A stretch of DNA of 48,578 bases from Strigomonas culicis (GCA_000482145.1 AUXH01000066.1:1-48578); one strand, 5' to 3'. Shown: positions 1 to 9,175, counted from the first letter of the stretch. Numbers and translations: made by a program. The notes: a model not told the origin generated them from the letters alone.

Positions 1-1124
1 CCTTTTCTTTTCAAAAAAAAAAGGAAAGAGAAATAAAAACTCGAAACAATAAATAAAAAAAAAAAAACGAAAAAATAGAAAAAAGAAAAACAAACGTTCA
101 TTTTGCATTGAAGGTGGAATGCACAAAAGCAAAAAAGAAAGTAAGAGGAAAAAAAAAGTGAGAGAAATTTGCTATTGCATTTGTTTTCTCCCTTTTTTTA
201 TGTAAACACAAACATACATATACATACGTATATATGCACTCTCGAGTAGTTCCGGTAAGAATTTTTTTATAAATGAAAAAAAAAACAATGCGCCCACACT
301 TATAAATAGATTCATTTTCATTTCTTCCTGTTCTCCTTTTTTTTTCATTTTTTTTTTTTAATGTATTAGTAACATTTTGAATCGTTATACATTGTAATTT
401 TTGTTCTTTTTTCTTGTTCGATAGAGGGTTAGGCGATACAAAATGGATACATAGTACAAAAAATGAAAAAAAAAGAATGAAGGACAGAAAGAGGAAAGTG
501 ACTTTTGGTGTAAAAAATGAAACAATATATGTTCACTCATTACTTTCTTTTCTTTTTTCTTTTTTTATTCTTCTTTTTCTCCTCATTTTTTTCCTTTTTT
601 CTCTTGCTATACTATTCCTTTTTGCTTTTGTTTGTGTATTTGTTTTCCTGAAAAGCACACAGGAAAAAAAAAATGTACAAACAAATGGAAAAGAAATGTA
701 TAAGTGTATAAAGAGAAATAAAGAAAAGAGAAGGGAAAAGAAAAACGAAAAAAGAGGAGTTATTGTTTTCATTTTCTTTTCAGCGTATAAAAAACAAAAA
801 CTAAAGAAAAGACAATTCCAAACTAAAAACAAAAGAGACAGCAAAAAAACAAAAGAAACAGTTGAATTAAATTCTTTTCTAATATATATTTTTTTATTTT
901 TATTTTATCTGACGTACAATCATATAGCAAACAAAACAATACAACACAACAAAACAAAACCGACGATGTGGGGCGCTAAAAAACGGATGATAAAAAAGAA
1001 TTAAAAAAAAGCATTAGTTATAATAATACTTATTAACAACGTTATATATACATATATTGTTGTTATTAATTTTATTATTCTTTTTTTTTTGCCTCTCTTC
1101 TTCCGGGTGTGTCTAGTGCTTCCT
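1..1124. other. AT-rich region without a supportable gene
   Basis: This stretch lies beyond the last minus-strand gene. It consists of A/T homopolymers and A/G- or C/T-biased runs. Open frames exist on both strands (for example 414-1004 plus), but they encode only Lys/Phe/Leu-rich low-complexity sequence with AT-rich codons, unlike every real gene here. It is best read as 3' UTR and spacer. Confidence 0.7.
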
Positions 1125-1916
1125 TTAGTGCGCTGCGGTGGCCTCGATGCCACGAACAAGCACTACGGTCGCACTCTTCCGCGTCTTCTTCGGCGTCTGC
1201 GCGGTGACGTCGGTGTCGCATAGAGAGGCGGACAAGGCGGAGGCGGACATGAAGTCTTCCGCGTCGGAGTGCTCCGCGGAGAAGGCATTGCTGCTGCAGA
1301 CCGACTTCGCGCACGCCTTTGTGTCCACCACCTCCGTGCCGAGGATGGCATTCGTGTCGTCCGCGGTGGTCGCCGCAAGATCCACGACGACGCGCGTCGG
1401 CTGCGTCGGCGCGTAGCGCGCGCGGATGTGCGCAGGCACCTCCACGTACTCATACGCATCCGGCGGCAGGAGGTAGAGGTTGTACGGGTTGTAGGAGTAC
1501 ACGCGGCCGCAGGGGCGTGGCGGAAGGGACTCGTACGCCGCCTCCAGGTCGTATGTCGGCTGCTGCTCCGCGGCGGCGGCGGCCTCCTCCTCCTCCGCCT
1601 GCTGCTGCTGCAGCAGCTTCTTCGCCTTCTTGTTGCGCTTCTTGTTGCGGCGCTGCTGGCTGATCATGCGGCGCTTCAGAAAGACCTTGATGGCCTCCTC
1701 CGACGTGAGCTCATCCGCGAGGTTCTCCTCCACCGTTCGCAGCTCCTCGTCGCCGTGGGCAAACATACAGTGGGAGGAGTAGGGGCACGCGCCGCTATCC
1801 ATGTAGTTCTTGCAGAGGTTCGTGCGAAAACGGGAGGCGGTGATCATGCCGTTGCTGCCGGGCGTCGGCGTCGCATTTGTCGTCGCGTTCTTTACGGTTT
1901 CAGCGGTTCCGGCCAT
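1125..1916 (-). CDS. Single CCCH zinc-finger protein, 263 aa
   Basis: This is a probable RNA-binding regulator. One C-X8-C-X5-C-X3-H finger is visible (Cys35, Cys44, Cys50, His54), preceded by the R-T-N-L lead-in and followed by GDEELR, the arrangement of CCCH fingers in mRNA-binding proteins. Behind it lie a strongly basic stretch (about 80-100, rich in K and R), a short poly-Q, an acidic and Ala run, and a Tyr/Pro-rich segment (about 120-155) before an Ala/Ser/Thr-rich tail. Trypanosomatids control expression after transcription, and CCCH proteins are a main class of regulators there; a specific orthologue is not assigned. The start is the first ATG of the frame; the stop is TAA. It is the most downstream gene of the transcription unit seen in the window. 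Confidence 0.85.
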   Translation of the reverse strand: MAGTAETVKNATTNATPTPGSNGMITASRFRTNLCKNYMDSGACPYSSHCMFAHGDEELRTVEENLADELTSEEAIKVFLKRRMISQQRRNKKRNKKAKKLLQQQQAEEEEAAAAAEQQPTYDLEAAYESLPPRPCGRVYSYNPYNLYLLPPDAYEYVEVPAHIRARYAPTQPTRVVVDLAATTADDTNAILGTEVVDTKACAKSVCSSNAFSAEHSDAEDFMSASALSASLCDTDVTAQTPKKTRKSATVVLVRGIEATAAH

Positions 1917-2584
1917 TGTTTTTTTTTCAAGAATATCCCTTTAGTTTCTTGTAGCACAAAAAGGAATAGTTCTCTAGGTTTAGTATATAGAGAGATATGT
2001 AAGAAAATCAAAAAAAAAAAGAAAATAAGAAAGCAAAAAAAGAAATAAAACTAGTTTTTTTTTAGAGGTGCTGAATGGAGTTGAAGAATGTGGGTGGATG
2101 TTTTTTTTTTCTCTTTTTAAAAAAGAAAAATAGAGAGAGAGAGAGAAACGAAGATGAGCATAATCATAATACAATAATAACACATCAGCCATACCAAGAT
2201 CTATCAGCTGTTTTGTTCTTCACGATTCCCTTTTTTCTTCAGTCTTTTTTTTTCTTCTCTTTTGATGTTAGTATGTACCAAAACACACAGGTGAAAATGC
2301 AGCTATATAATATATAAATATATTGTATTTGAACAGAAAATAAAAAATGAAGGGTACATGTTCAAAGCCTTACATGAGAGTAAACACACAGCATGAGGGA
2401 GTTCATCGCAACCATATACACGATGAAGAACTTCAATAGTAAAAAGGTAAAAAAAGATAGGGAGAGAGAAAGAGTGACAAGTAAAAAAAAAAAAGAAAAA
2501 AAGAAAAAAAGAACAAATGACATAGTAAAGAAAGAAAAAAAAATGTCAACAGAGTTTAATTCCAAGAGAATAGATATATAAATA

Positions 2585-2616
<32 letters not shown>

Positions 2617-2760
2617 CGTACTATTTTTTTTTCTTTTTCTTTTTTGTCTCTCTTTCTCTCTCCCTTCTGGTTGTACAGGGAATAAAAAGCAGAAGAACAC
2701 GAAAAAAAAACACATATGCATACGTGCATATTTGAGTTTCCTTATTCCTCTTCACGTTCC
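1917..2760. other. Intergenic spacer CCCH gene / CK1
   Basis: AT-rich spacer. A GA-rich tract at about 2131-2150 is a polypyrimidine tract in the transcript sense, some 215-235 nt upstream of the CCCH start, and is the likely trans-splicing signal of that gene. Another purine tract lies at about 2459-2475, and a (TA)n run at 2586-2607. No coding signal was seen. Confidence 0.6.
2586..2607. repeat. (TA)n microsatellite
   Basis: About 22 bases of alternating T and A, followed by a degenerate continuation to about 2618, within the spacer between CK1 and the CCCH gene. Confidence 0.85.
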
Positions 2761-3963
2761 TTACTTCTTCTTCTTTTGGAAGATACCGCTTTTTAGATTA
2801 TTGAGCGGTTTGCTCTTTTCCTTTCCCGTGGGCGTGACGACGGCGGCGACCTGTGCCTCCGGCTGCGACTGCCGTCGATCTTTTTGCGTCTCGACGACGT
2901 CCTCCCCAGCGCACTGCTGCTGCTGCTGCTGCTGCTGCCGGCGATGGCGGCTCACAACGCTGGAATGAACCTTCTCCGCGATCTTGCGAACCATCCAATC
3001 GAACACCCGGTCGTACTGGTATCCCTGCGCGGTGAAGGTCTGTTGAAACAGCGTGCGGCAGTAGCCGTAGTCGGGTGCGTCCTCGAAGCGGAGGCACCGT
3101 GCGTAGTTGATATAACTCGCCATCTCGACGGGGTAGCCGCGGCACAGCTCCTCGACTGGCGTCGCGATCTTGACTTCGGCAATTTTACTATACTTATCGT
3201 CGTGCTTCGCGTTTGGCTTCAGGCCCTGCCACGGCAGCGAGCCGCGCAGGAAGTACATGAGGATGTAGCCGATGCCTTCCATGTCGTCGCGGCGGCTCTG
3301 CTCTATGCCGAGGTGCGTGTTGATGCTGCAGTAGCGCGCCGTGCCGGTCAGCGACTTGCCCTCCTTGTACGGGATGTGCGCGTGGGTGCGCGGGTCGCGG
3401 TACTTCTTCGCCAGTCCAAAGTCGATGATGTACACCTGATGACCCTTGCGGCCGGTGCCCATGATGAAGTTATCCGGCTTGATATCGCGGTGGAGGAGGT
3501 GGCGGGAGTGCACAAAGGCGATCTGTTCCATCATCTGATCGGCGAGCATCAGCGTCGTCTTGAGTGATAGCCGTCCGCCGCAGTACAGAAACAGATCCTC
3601 CAGCGAGGGGCCCAGCAGCTCCATCACCATCACGTTGTAGTCGCCCTCCGTGCCGTAGTAATAGAAGGCGGGCAGAATCGATTGCGCGCGCGTGGGCGAT
3701 CCATCGGCGCTGCTGCTGCCGCCGCCGTCCGTGGCAGCAGCGGCGGCGCGGAGGCCGTGATGCAAATGTGCGTAGAAGCGGCTCTCTCCGATGAGCTGCG
3801 GGTGGCTAGATTTGCGCTTCTCGAGTTTGATGGCCACCTTGTGGCCGGACTGGCTGTCGATGCCCTCGTAGATCTCGCCGAAGGAGCCGCCGCCGATGCG
3901 AGGGCCGACCGCGTAGCGGCCGTTAGCGACGCGCATGCTGTTCGGTTTATCTGCTTTGCCCAT
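2761..3963 (-). CDS. CK1: Casein kinase 1 family Ser/Thr kinase, 400 aa
   Basis: This kinase phosphorylates acidic or primed Ser/Thr sites. The frame shows a Gly-rich loop ([11 protein letters not shown], about 24-34), VAIK with catalytic Lys46, HRDIKPDN with Asp160, DFG at 181-183, and the CK1-specific block [18 protein letters not shown] in place of the usual APE region, followed by [10 protein letters not shown]. An unusual Ala/Gly/Ser insert of roughly 25 residues (about 72-95) sits between the N-lobe helix and the next strand. The C-terminal tail after about residue 330 carries an eight-residue poly-Q and ends in four lysines. The start ATG is at 3963 and the stop is TAA. The family assignment is firm; the isoform (CK1.1 or CK1.2 type) is not resolved. 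Its upstream region shares sequence with the splice regions of the two genes transcribed before it. Confidence 0.97.
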   Translation of the reverse strand: MGKADKPNSMRVANGRYAVGPRIGGGSFGEIYEGIDSQSGHKVAIKLEKRKSSHPQLIGESRFYAHLHHGLRAAAAATDGGGSSSADGSPTRAQSILPAFYYYGTEGDYNVMVMELLGPSLEDLFLYCGGRLSLKTTLMLADQMMEQIAFVHSRHLLHRDIKPDNFIMGTGRKGHQVYIIDFGLAKKYRDPRTHAHIPYKEGKSLTGTARYCSINTHLGIEQSRRDDMEGIGYILMYFLRGSLPWQGLKPNAKHDDKYSKIAEVKIATPVEELCRGYPVEMASYINYARCLRFEDAPDYGYCRTLFQQTFTAQGYQYDRVFDWMVRKIAEKVHSSVVSRHRRQQQQQQQQCAGEDVVETQKDRRQSQPEAQVAAVVTPTGKEKSKPLNNLKSGIFQKKKK

Positions 3964-4815
3964 ATTTTGCTGCCGGACTTGCGCTGCGTGTCGATACGGT
4001 TTTGGTATGAAAGGCGCGCTGTCAGTTTTTTTTTTCTTTTCCTTTTCTTTTTTTTTAGACCTGCGTAACGTATGTAACAGAAAGGAAGAGCGGGGTTTAC
4101 AAACAGAGAGAAAGAGAGAGAGAGAAAGACATTCTTTTCACCGCATCACCTACTTCACAAATTTCTAAGCGAATCTTTTTTTTTTCCGCTTAATTTACCA
4201 GTTGCCATATCCTTTTTTTAAATCCAAATTGATTTCACTAGAAAAAAAATAATTTGGTTAATGCATCGTAGTGACGGTAACACTTTACGCGAAGTACGAG
4301 GAAGATGTTTCCCAGAATCTTAAGGGTCCGCGCCGTGGCGAGAGCAGAGCGTGAGTGGGACCGATTCTCAGTGCTTACTTCAAACCACCGACACAGAAAC
4401 AAAGAAAGACAGATTATTCATATGTTCACGACAGTAGTGTTGCGTAACCTTCCTCATCTCTCCGTCGCACTACCTTCCTTCCTCATGTTCGTATCGTTCG
4501 CTCCAAAAAAAAAAGAAAAAAAAGAGTATATATATAGAGAGAGAGAAAGGAAGCTGGAGTGTTACCGATAGGTAAATAATATTATTTTTCTTCTCTTCTT
4601 ATTTTTGTACTTTTTTTGTTTGCTACCCTGTATCTGCATGTTCTCTTTTTCTTTTTTATGTTCCTTCCCTGCCGAAGGAAAAAGAGCAACGCTCCGAATT
4701 CACATCGGATAAAGAACTCTGTTTGCAAGGGAGCAATAGAGCGGGGAAATAATTTTGCCGTAGAAAAAACCAAAGGAAAAGCTAAAACTCAATATATAAT
4801 AATAGAAAAATTCTG
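3964..4815. other. Intergenic spacer CK1 / paralogue 1 (duplicated spacer)
   Basis: This spacer is partly homologous to 5281-5976. Matching pieces include about 4134-4250 with about 5545-5660, about 4552-4585 with about 5682-5716, and about 4700-4740 with about 5838-5878. It therefore belongs to a tandem-duplicated unit. A GA-rich tract at about 4105-4130 is the polypyrimidine tract for CK1. Confidence 0.7.
4062..4086 (-). promoter_or_regulatory. Degenerate copy of the shared trans-splice acceptor element
   Basis: It matches the core of the elements at 5418-5450 and 6616-6648 (transcript sense CCTTTC.GTTACATACG). At the position where the other two have the acceptor AG, this copy reads TG. 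If CK1 uses this region, the next AG downstream (about 4061-4062) would have to serve. Confidence 0.5.
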
Positions 4816-5280
4816 TCACACCCACTGCACCTCCTCCGCCTCCCACCCTTGCAACTCCGACTCCAGTAACTTCCGCATCTCTTTTGGTGCAAAGAAGATG
4901 CGGACCTTTCGGTTCGTGGCCGCCTCATCCTCCGAGGGAAACCGCGCCGGCAGGGGACAGCAAAGCCCCACGTTGAGCGAGCCGACGAGGCCAGCCATTC
5001 CGACATTGACGGCCGGCGTCACCCCATCGAACGTGAACTTGTTCCCTTGACCGTAAAAACCAATGCTGGAGCCGACGAACGCGGTGTCCATGAGAAGAGG
5101 GATCACCCCTTCATTAACTTTGATGAGCGTACACCCGGACCATTCAATGATGCTCGCGTCATGAAAGCTGATACCGTACTCTTCCGCCCACGAACAGAGT
5201 CCACTGATACAGTTGTCGGTGACTTTCGGATGCTTCTTGAGAGTAGTGTAAAGCGAGTCCAAACACTTGCGTGCCTGCAT
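4816..5280 (-). CDS. Unknown tandem-duplicated small protein, paralogue 1, 154 aa
   Basis: I do not recognise the family. It is a paralogue of the 181-residue product encoded just upstream (5977-6522). Shared features are the core EWSGCT (46-51), GVIP followed by MDT (58-66), F-V-G-S-S-I-G-F (68-75), a late FF.PK (about 129-133) and a closing amphipathic helix with E.EL..WEAEEVQ (137-152). There is no signal peptide or membrane segment; it looks like a compact soluble domain. Compared with its sister it lacks about 14 N-terminal residues and has a different, shorter middle (about 80-125). The start is ATG at 5280 and the stop is TGA. High third-position GC and conserved reading frame support real coding. 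Confidence 0.85.
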   Translation of the reverse strand: MQARKCLDSLYTTLKKHPKVTDNCISGLCSWAEEYGISFHDASIIEWSGCTLIKVNEGVIPLLMDTAFVGSSIGFYGQGNKFTFDGVTPAVNVGMAGLVGSLNVGLCCPLPARFPSEDEAATNRKVRIFFAPKEMRKLLESELQGWEAEEVQWV

Positions 5281-5976
5281 GTCCTGCTACGATTCACTCT
5301 TTTCCTCCTTGCATGGCTTACTCTCATCCTTTCCCATCGTGTGAAGGAATTGAGGTAAATAGAAAAATAGAAAACAAAAAAAAGAAAGAGCGATATCGAG
5401 ATGTCTTTTTTTCTCCCAGAACTGGGTTCCGTATGTAACTGAAAGGAACAAGAAACAGAGAGAGAGAGAGAGAAGAAAAAAAAACAATTATAGAAGCACA
5501 GTGTATGCTAGAAATAAGTTAACGAGAGAGAGGTCGAGAGACATACCCTTCACCGAATGATACACTTCACACACTCATAAGTGAGTCCTCTTCTTCATTT
5601 CTTCCATTGTCAGTTGCTATATTCTTGTTTTTTTTATCCAAATTAATTTCACTATAATATATATGTATATGGACAAAAAGGAATGCTGGAGTGTTGCCGA
5701 TAGGCAAATAATTATCAGTTTTCTTTTGAAAAATATTTTTCCTTTTTTTTTTAATACCATGTGTCTGCATGTTTTTTGTTTTTCTGTGTTTGTGTGTGTT
5801 TCTTTTTCGCGGAAGGAACAGACACAAGACTCAAGCTTCACATCAGATAAAGAATTTTGGCTCCAAGAGAGCAAGATAGGGGGGGGGGGAATCATCTTTT
5901 CAGAAAAGAGAAAACGTGATTCAATAGTAAAGAAAGGAAATGGAAAATAATAATAGTAAATAAAAAAAAAACACTG
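5281..5976. other. Intergenic spacer between the tandem paralogues
   Basis: This is the second copy of the duplicated spacer (see 3964-4815). It contains a 33-bp splice-acceptor element and a (GA)n tract at 5457-5473. The rest is AT-rich, with no further gene. Confidence 0.7.
5418..5450 (-). promoter_or_regulatory. Probable trans-splice acceptor region of paralogue 1
   Basis: These 33 bases are identical to 6616-6648. Read in the transcript sense they give TTCCTTTCAG followed by TTACATACGG, preceded by a (CT)n tract (GA at 5457-5473 on the plus strand). That is the polypyrimidine-AG arrangement of a kinetoplastid acceptor. The predicted mRNA begins at about 5438, giving a 5' UTR of about 158 nt. 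Confidence 0.6.
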
Positions 5977-6522
5977 TCACACATACTGCACTTCCTGCGC
6001 TTCCCAGTCGTGAAGCTCCTTCTCCAGCGTCGTTTGCATATGTTTTGGCAGGAAGAAGGTACGGATCATCGGTTCACTTATTTCAGCCATTGTCTGCAAG
6101 GTCTCCACCATTACCCGAGACAGCAAAGCGTTCACGAGATCTCCACACCCCCCGTCGTCTTCTCGCATCGCCACAGACGCGAGAGTAGGGTGGATCTCCG
6201 CGCCGTCGATGAGCCTTGTCGCCGACATCACCATGTACCTCTCCCCTGCACAGAAGAACCCGATGTTGGAGCCGATGAACCGCGTGTCCATAATGAAAGG
6301 GATCACCCCGTTCGCCAGGTGGATGAACGTACAGCCGGACCACTCTTTGAGAGTCGCGCCGGAAACGGTGATGTCCTCTTTGTTCGCCCACTCGTAGAGC
6401 CCAACCACACACTCTGTGGTGACCTCTGGACACTTCGTCAGAATAGAGTAAAAGGGACCCCAATAGCCCTTCGCTTCCTGCACTTTGGCCGGCGTAATGG
6501 GCTGCACCTGCTTGTGTGTCAT
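5977..6522 (-). CDS. Unknown tandem-duplicated small protein, paralogue 2, 181 aa
   Basis: Sister of the 154-residue protein at 4816-5280; family not recognised. Shared blocks are EWSGCT (60-65), GVIPFIMDT (72-80), F-I-G-S-N-I-G-F (82-89), TFFLPK (155-160) and the C-terminal E.EL.DWEAQEVQYV helix. The N-terminal half carries a conserved W..Y.WANKEDI pattern matching SWAEEYGI in the sister. Its middle (about 105-150) is longer and not conserved. There is no transmembrane segment or targeting signal. The start is ATG at 6522 and the stop is TGA. It is transcribed before its sister, and the two are separated by a spacer that is itself duplicated. Confidence 0.85.
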   Translation of the reverse strand: MTHKQVQPITPAKVQEAKGYWGPFYSILTKCPEVTTECVVGLYEWANKEDITVSGATLKEWSGCTFIHLANGVIPFIMDTRFIGSNIGFFCAGERYMVMSATRLIDGAEIHPTLASVAMREDDGGCGDLVNALLSRVMVETLQTMAEISEPMIRTFFLPKHMQTTLEKELHDWEAQEVQYV

Positions 6523-6615
6523 CGTGTGAGGCGGCTGAGGTAAGAGGTAAGGAGAGAGAACGAGAGCGAGAGCGAAAGAAAGAAAAGAGATATGGAGATG
6601 ATCTTTTTCTTTTTT

Positions 6616-6648
6616 AGAACTGGGTTCCGTATGTAACTGAAAGGAACA
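6616..6648 (-). promoter_or_regulatory. Probable trans-splice acceptor region of paralogue 2
   Basis: Identical to 5418-5450 over 33 bases. In the transcript sense a long (CT)n tract is followed by TTCCTTTCAG and TTACATACGG. The predicted mRNA start is about 6636, giving a 5' UTR of about 114 nt. Confidence 0.6.
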
Positions 6649-6661
6649 CAGACGTTTTCAC

Positions 6662-6665
<4 letters not shown>

Positions 6666-6708
<43 letters not shown>

Positions 6709-6709
6709 A
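6666..6709. repeat. (GA)n microsatellite, polypyrimidine tract in the transcript
   Basis: About 33 bases of uninterrupted AG dinucleotides (6666-6698), then a purine continuation. It lies upstream of the predicted splice acceptor of paralogue 2. Confidence 0.85.
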
Positions 6710-6910
6710 GAAAATACGACGCATCAATAAAAAGCAAAGGAACAGAGGGACACAAAAGAAAAGGACTGGTTTATCCCCAACACCAATATAAAGAACAGAT
6801 GATAGAAGTAAACACACTTCAAGGAAAAAATGCGCCCATCGTAATAATAAAACCTTTTTTATGCAGAAAACCACACAAAGCAAATCATCATCATGATCAT
6901 AAGAACCACC

Positions 6911-9175
6911 CTATTCTTGCTTCTTTTCGCGTGGGTCCTTATCCTTATTAGACGGTGTGATATCGTCCTCCTCCTTCAGACGCCGACCAGCTCCACTGAA
7001 GGGCACCATGTGGTGCTGCGCGATCGCAGACGGGTTCGTGTCATCCGTTTCTTCCTCCTCCTCCTCTTCCTCCTCCTCATTATTGTTCTTCGGACGCTGC
7101 GATCGATGTGCCGCGTGGGAGGTTGGCATCAGGAACTCCGTCGACGTGCCGCCAAAGTAGCGATTGCTCTTCTTCGCCTGTCTCGGCGGAGCCTCCTCAT
7201 CGCCCTTCGGATTCTTTTTATCCGTCGGTGCATGCGGGTCTTGCTGTTGCATGTTCATTAGTTCCCGCCGCATCTCCTCCACCAGCTTCTCCCGCTCCGC
7301 CTGTGCGGCGGCCGCCTGCCGCTCCGCTTCCTCCCGCTGCGCGATGTGCTCAGCCATGGAGTGCACCGGCCCCGCCTGCGCCCTTGGAAAGCCGGCATTC
7401 GTCTTCGCCGCATTCGCACTGTTGTTGTTCTTCGTATTGTTGTTGTTGCCGCGACCAGGGAGGCCCATGCTGAGGAGGTTTTTAAGCGCGGCCAAGGTGC
7501 CGCCGCCACCCGCGGCAGGGTCCGCGTGGAGCGGCTGGTTCTGCGGCGGCGGCGCGGCGGCCGGCGCGCCGTCCGTCAGCACGACGCGCAGCGCGGCCGA
7601 CTTCACCAATCCGATCTCACGCAGCGGCCGCGCCTCGTCCTCCGCGGCGAAGCGCTTCGGGGGGTACGAGAGCACAAAGACAAAGTGCGGGTGGTGGAGG
7701 TGGTTTGCGACGATGCGAGGCCGCACGTCCGCTGCGAGCGTCGCCGTGGCGACGGACAGCTGCGGGATGATCTCCGTCTGGCCACTCGGCAGCGAGCAGC
7801 GGACCTGGATCGCTTCCGCCGCCGCACGCGGCTGCGCCTCCCTCTTTTCCGGCGCCGCGGCGGCCACCGCCACCGGCGGCGCTGGCACGACCCGACAGAC
7901 ATCGCCGTCGCAGACAACGGTGGTGCCCTTTGCTGGGCTCGGCGCCGGTGCCGCGGCGGGCGTTTTTTTGGCGGGGGCCGGCGGCGGCGCGGGTGCCGCG
8001 TCAGCCTCGTCCTCGTAGCCCTCAAACACAACCCGCACCACCGCGTTCTTTGGCAGGGACAGGAAGGGGGTGGCCGCGGCCGCCGCTTCCTCGCGGATCA
8101 CCACGACACCGTCTGCGCCATCGTACTGCAGCGAGAAGGGGCTGGACGCCTTCTCCTTGAGATACACCGTGTTTGCATCTGTGCTGGCGGTGCCCAGCGC
8201 CTCGTTCGCGGCCCGCACCGTCGCCGCGCAGGCCGCCACCACATCCTTGTAAAGCGTCTGCAGCGTCATGTGCGGGTTCTGCAGGAGAAAGGCCTTCTTC
8301 TTCTCTCGCTGAAGGAAGGGCGCGAGATAGACAATGTGCTGCAGGGCCTCGCGGTTTTGCTGCTTGACGTACGCGTCGGGGGTGCGCGCCGCCGCGGCGG
8401 TGGCCGCCGCGTTGTCGCCGTACGCATCTGTCTGCAGCGGCTGGTTGGCGCTGGCCTCCGTGGCGGTGGGTGCCTCGCGCTGCTGCACCTCGGCTGTCAT
8501 CGCCGCCGCCCGCGTGCGCAGCTGGGTGGTGAGCGCGAGCCAGGCCGGTGCGATGCGCGGCACGCTCGATGCCGGCGGCAGCTGGCGCGCCGCCGCGTCG
8601 CTGCCGACGGTGGGGTTGATGAGCGCGCTGAAGGCATGCTCCAGCAGCGCGGCAGGCGAGAGCGGGATGCGCTTTTTGTTGCGACCACTCGTGCCGCCCA
8701 TGTCTTTGGTGATCACATAGGTCGGCAGCACGCCGCCGGCCGCCGCGGCCTTGGGCGGTGCGAAGCAGTGGATGCGCGGGATGCTGTTCTGCGACGGCGT
8801 GGCGGGGTGGGCCGGCATCGCCGCCATGAAGGCGTTGTAGTTGGCCGAGTTCGCCTCGAGAAAATGAACGATGCAGGTGGCTGCGATGCTGTGGAACTGC
8901 ACCAGAATATCGGACCACACGCGTCGCTGGACCGTGCCGTTCTGGAGCTTCCCAACATCAAAATCGGGATTTATTTTGCCCTTTGCGTTGGGGTGGGCGG
9001 CGGCGTCCCGCTCGGCTGTCGTGAGAGGTAAGTACAGGTGGTCGTGCACGTACGCCTCATCTTCCTCCTTGTGGAGATCCGTGTTGCTCTCACCCACCAC
9101 AAAGACGAGGAGAGGGAAATCCATCTGAGCGGCCTTCCGCATCGCGGCGGTGATGTCTTCGAAGGGATACAACAT
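6911..9175 (-). CDS. UBX-domain protein, UBXN4-like, 754 aa
   Basis: This is a probable adaptor of the AAA ATPase p97/VCP in ubiquitin-dependent quality control. The N-terminus (about 1-150) starts MLYPFEDI.AAM and continues with a hydrophobic LLVFVVGES strand. This resembles the thioredoxin-like start of UBXN4/erasin-type proteins, though it is interrupted by inserts. A UBX fold is clear at about 455-533: V.CSLPSGQ.EI, a central helix, FVLSYPPKRF with the loop PPKRF in place of FPR, then LREIGLVKSAALRVVL. Ala/Pro-rich linkers flank it. A coiled coil (about 607-644) and an acidic run of about a dozen Glu follow. In animal UBXN4 the coiled coil precedes UBX; here it follows. No obvious membrane hairpin is seen. 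The start is ATG at 9175 and the stop is TAG. Confidence 0.75.
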   Translation of the reverse strand: MLYPFEDITAAMRKAAQMDFPLLVFVVGESNTDLHKEEDEAYVHDHLYLPLTTAERDAAAHPNAKGKINPDFDVGKLQNGTVQRRVWSDILVQFHSIAATCIVHFLEANSANYNAFMAAMPAHPATPSQNSIPRIHCFAPPKAAAAGGVLPTYVITKDMGGTSGRNKKRIPLSPAALLEHAFSALINPTVGSDAAARQLPPASSVPRIAPAWLALTTQLRTRAAAMTAEVQQREAPTATEASANQPLQTDAYGDNAAATAAAARTPDAYVKQQNREALQHIVYLAPFLQREKKKAFLLQNPHMTLQTLYKDVVAACAATVRAANEALGTASTDANTVYLKEKASSPFSLQYDGADGVVVIREEAAAAATPFLSLPKNAVVRVVFEGYEDEADAAPAPPPAPAKKTPAAAPAPSPAKGTTVVCDGDVCRVVPAPPVAVAAAAPEKREAQPRAAAEAIQVRCSLPSGQTEIIPQLSVATATLAADVRPRIVANHLHHPHFVFVLSYPPKRFAAEDEARPLREIGLVKSAALRVVLTDGAPAAAPPPQNQPLHADPAAGGGGTLAALKNLLSMGLPGRGNNNNTKNNNSANAAKTNAGFPRAQAGPVHSMAEHIAQREEAERQAAAAQAEREKLVEEMRRELMNMQQQDPHAPTDKKNPKGDEEAPPRQAKKSNRYFGGTSTEFLMPTSHAAHRSQRPKNNNEEEEEEEEEETDDTNPSAIAQHHMVPFSGAGRRLKEEDDITPSNKDKDPREKKQE

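Larger units (their letters stand above)
6523..6910. other. Intergenic spacer paralogue 2 / UBX gene
   Basis: Holds the splice-acceptor element 6616-6648 and a long (GA)n tract. The remainder is AT-rich. No gene was seen. Confidence 0.65.

Noticed and set aside
414..1004. Plus-strand open frame of 196 codons (and overlapping minus-strand frame 533-844)
   Set aside because: Encodes only Lys/Phe/Leu-rich low complexity from A/T runs, has AT-rich third positions and runs against the transcription direction.
4816..6522. Profilin as identity of the tandem small proteins
   Set aside because: Size is similar and Trp residues are conserved, but the N- and C-terminal helix signatures of profilin are not seen.
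6666..6709. Possible repeat array of CRISPR or satellite type
   Set aside because: Simple GA dinucleotide repeat without spacers; it has the position and sense of a polypyrimidine splice tract.
7346..9031. Long plus-strand open frame of 561 codons opposite the UBX gene
   Set aside because: Arg/Gly/Val-rich shadow frame produced by the GC-rich third positions of the real gene; no domain pattern.
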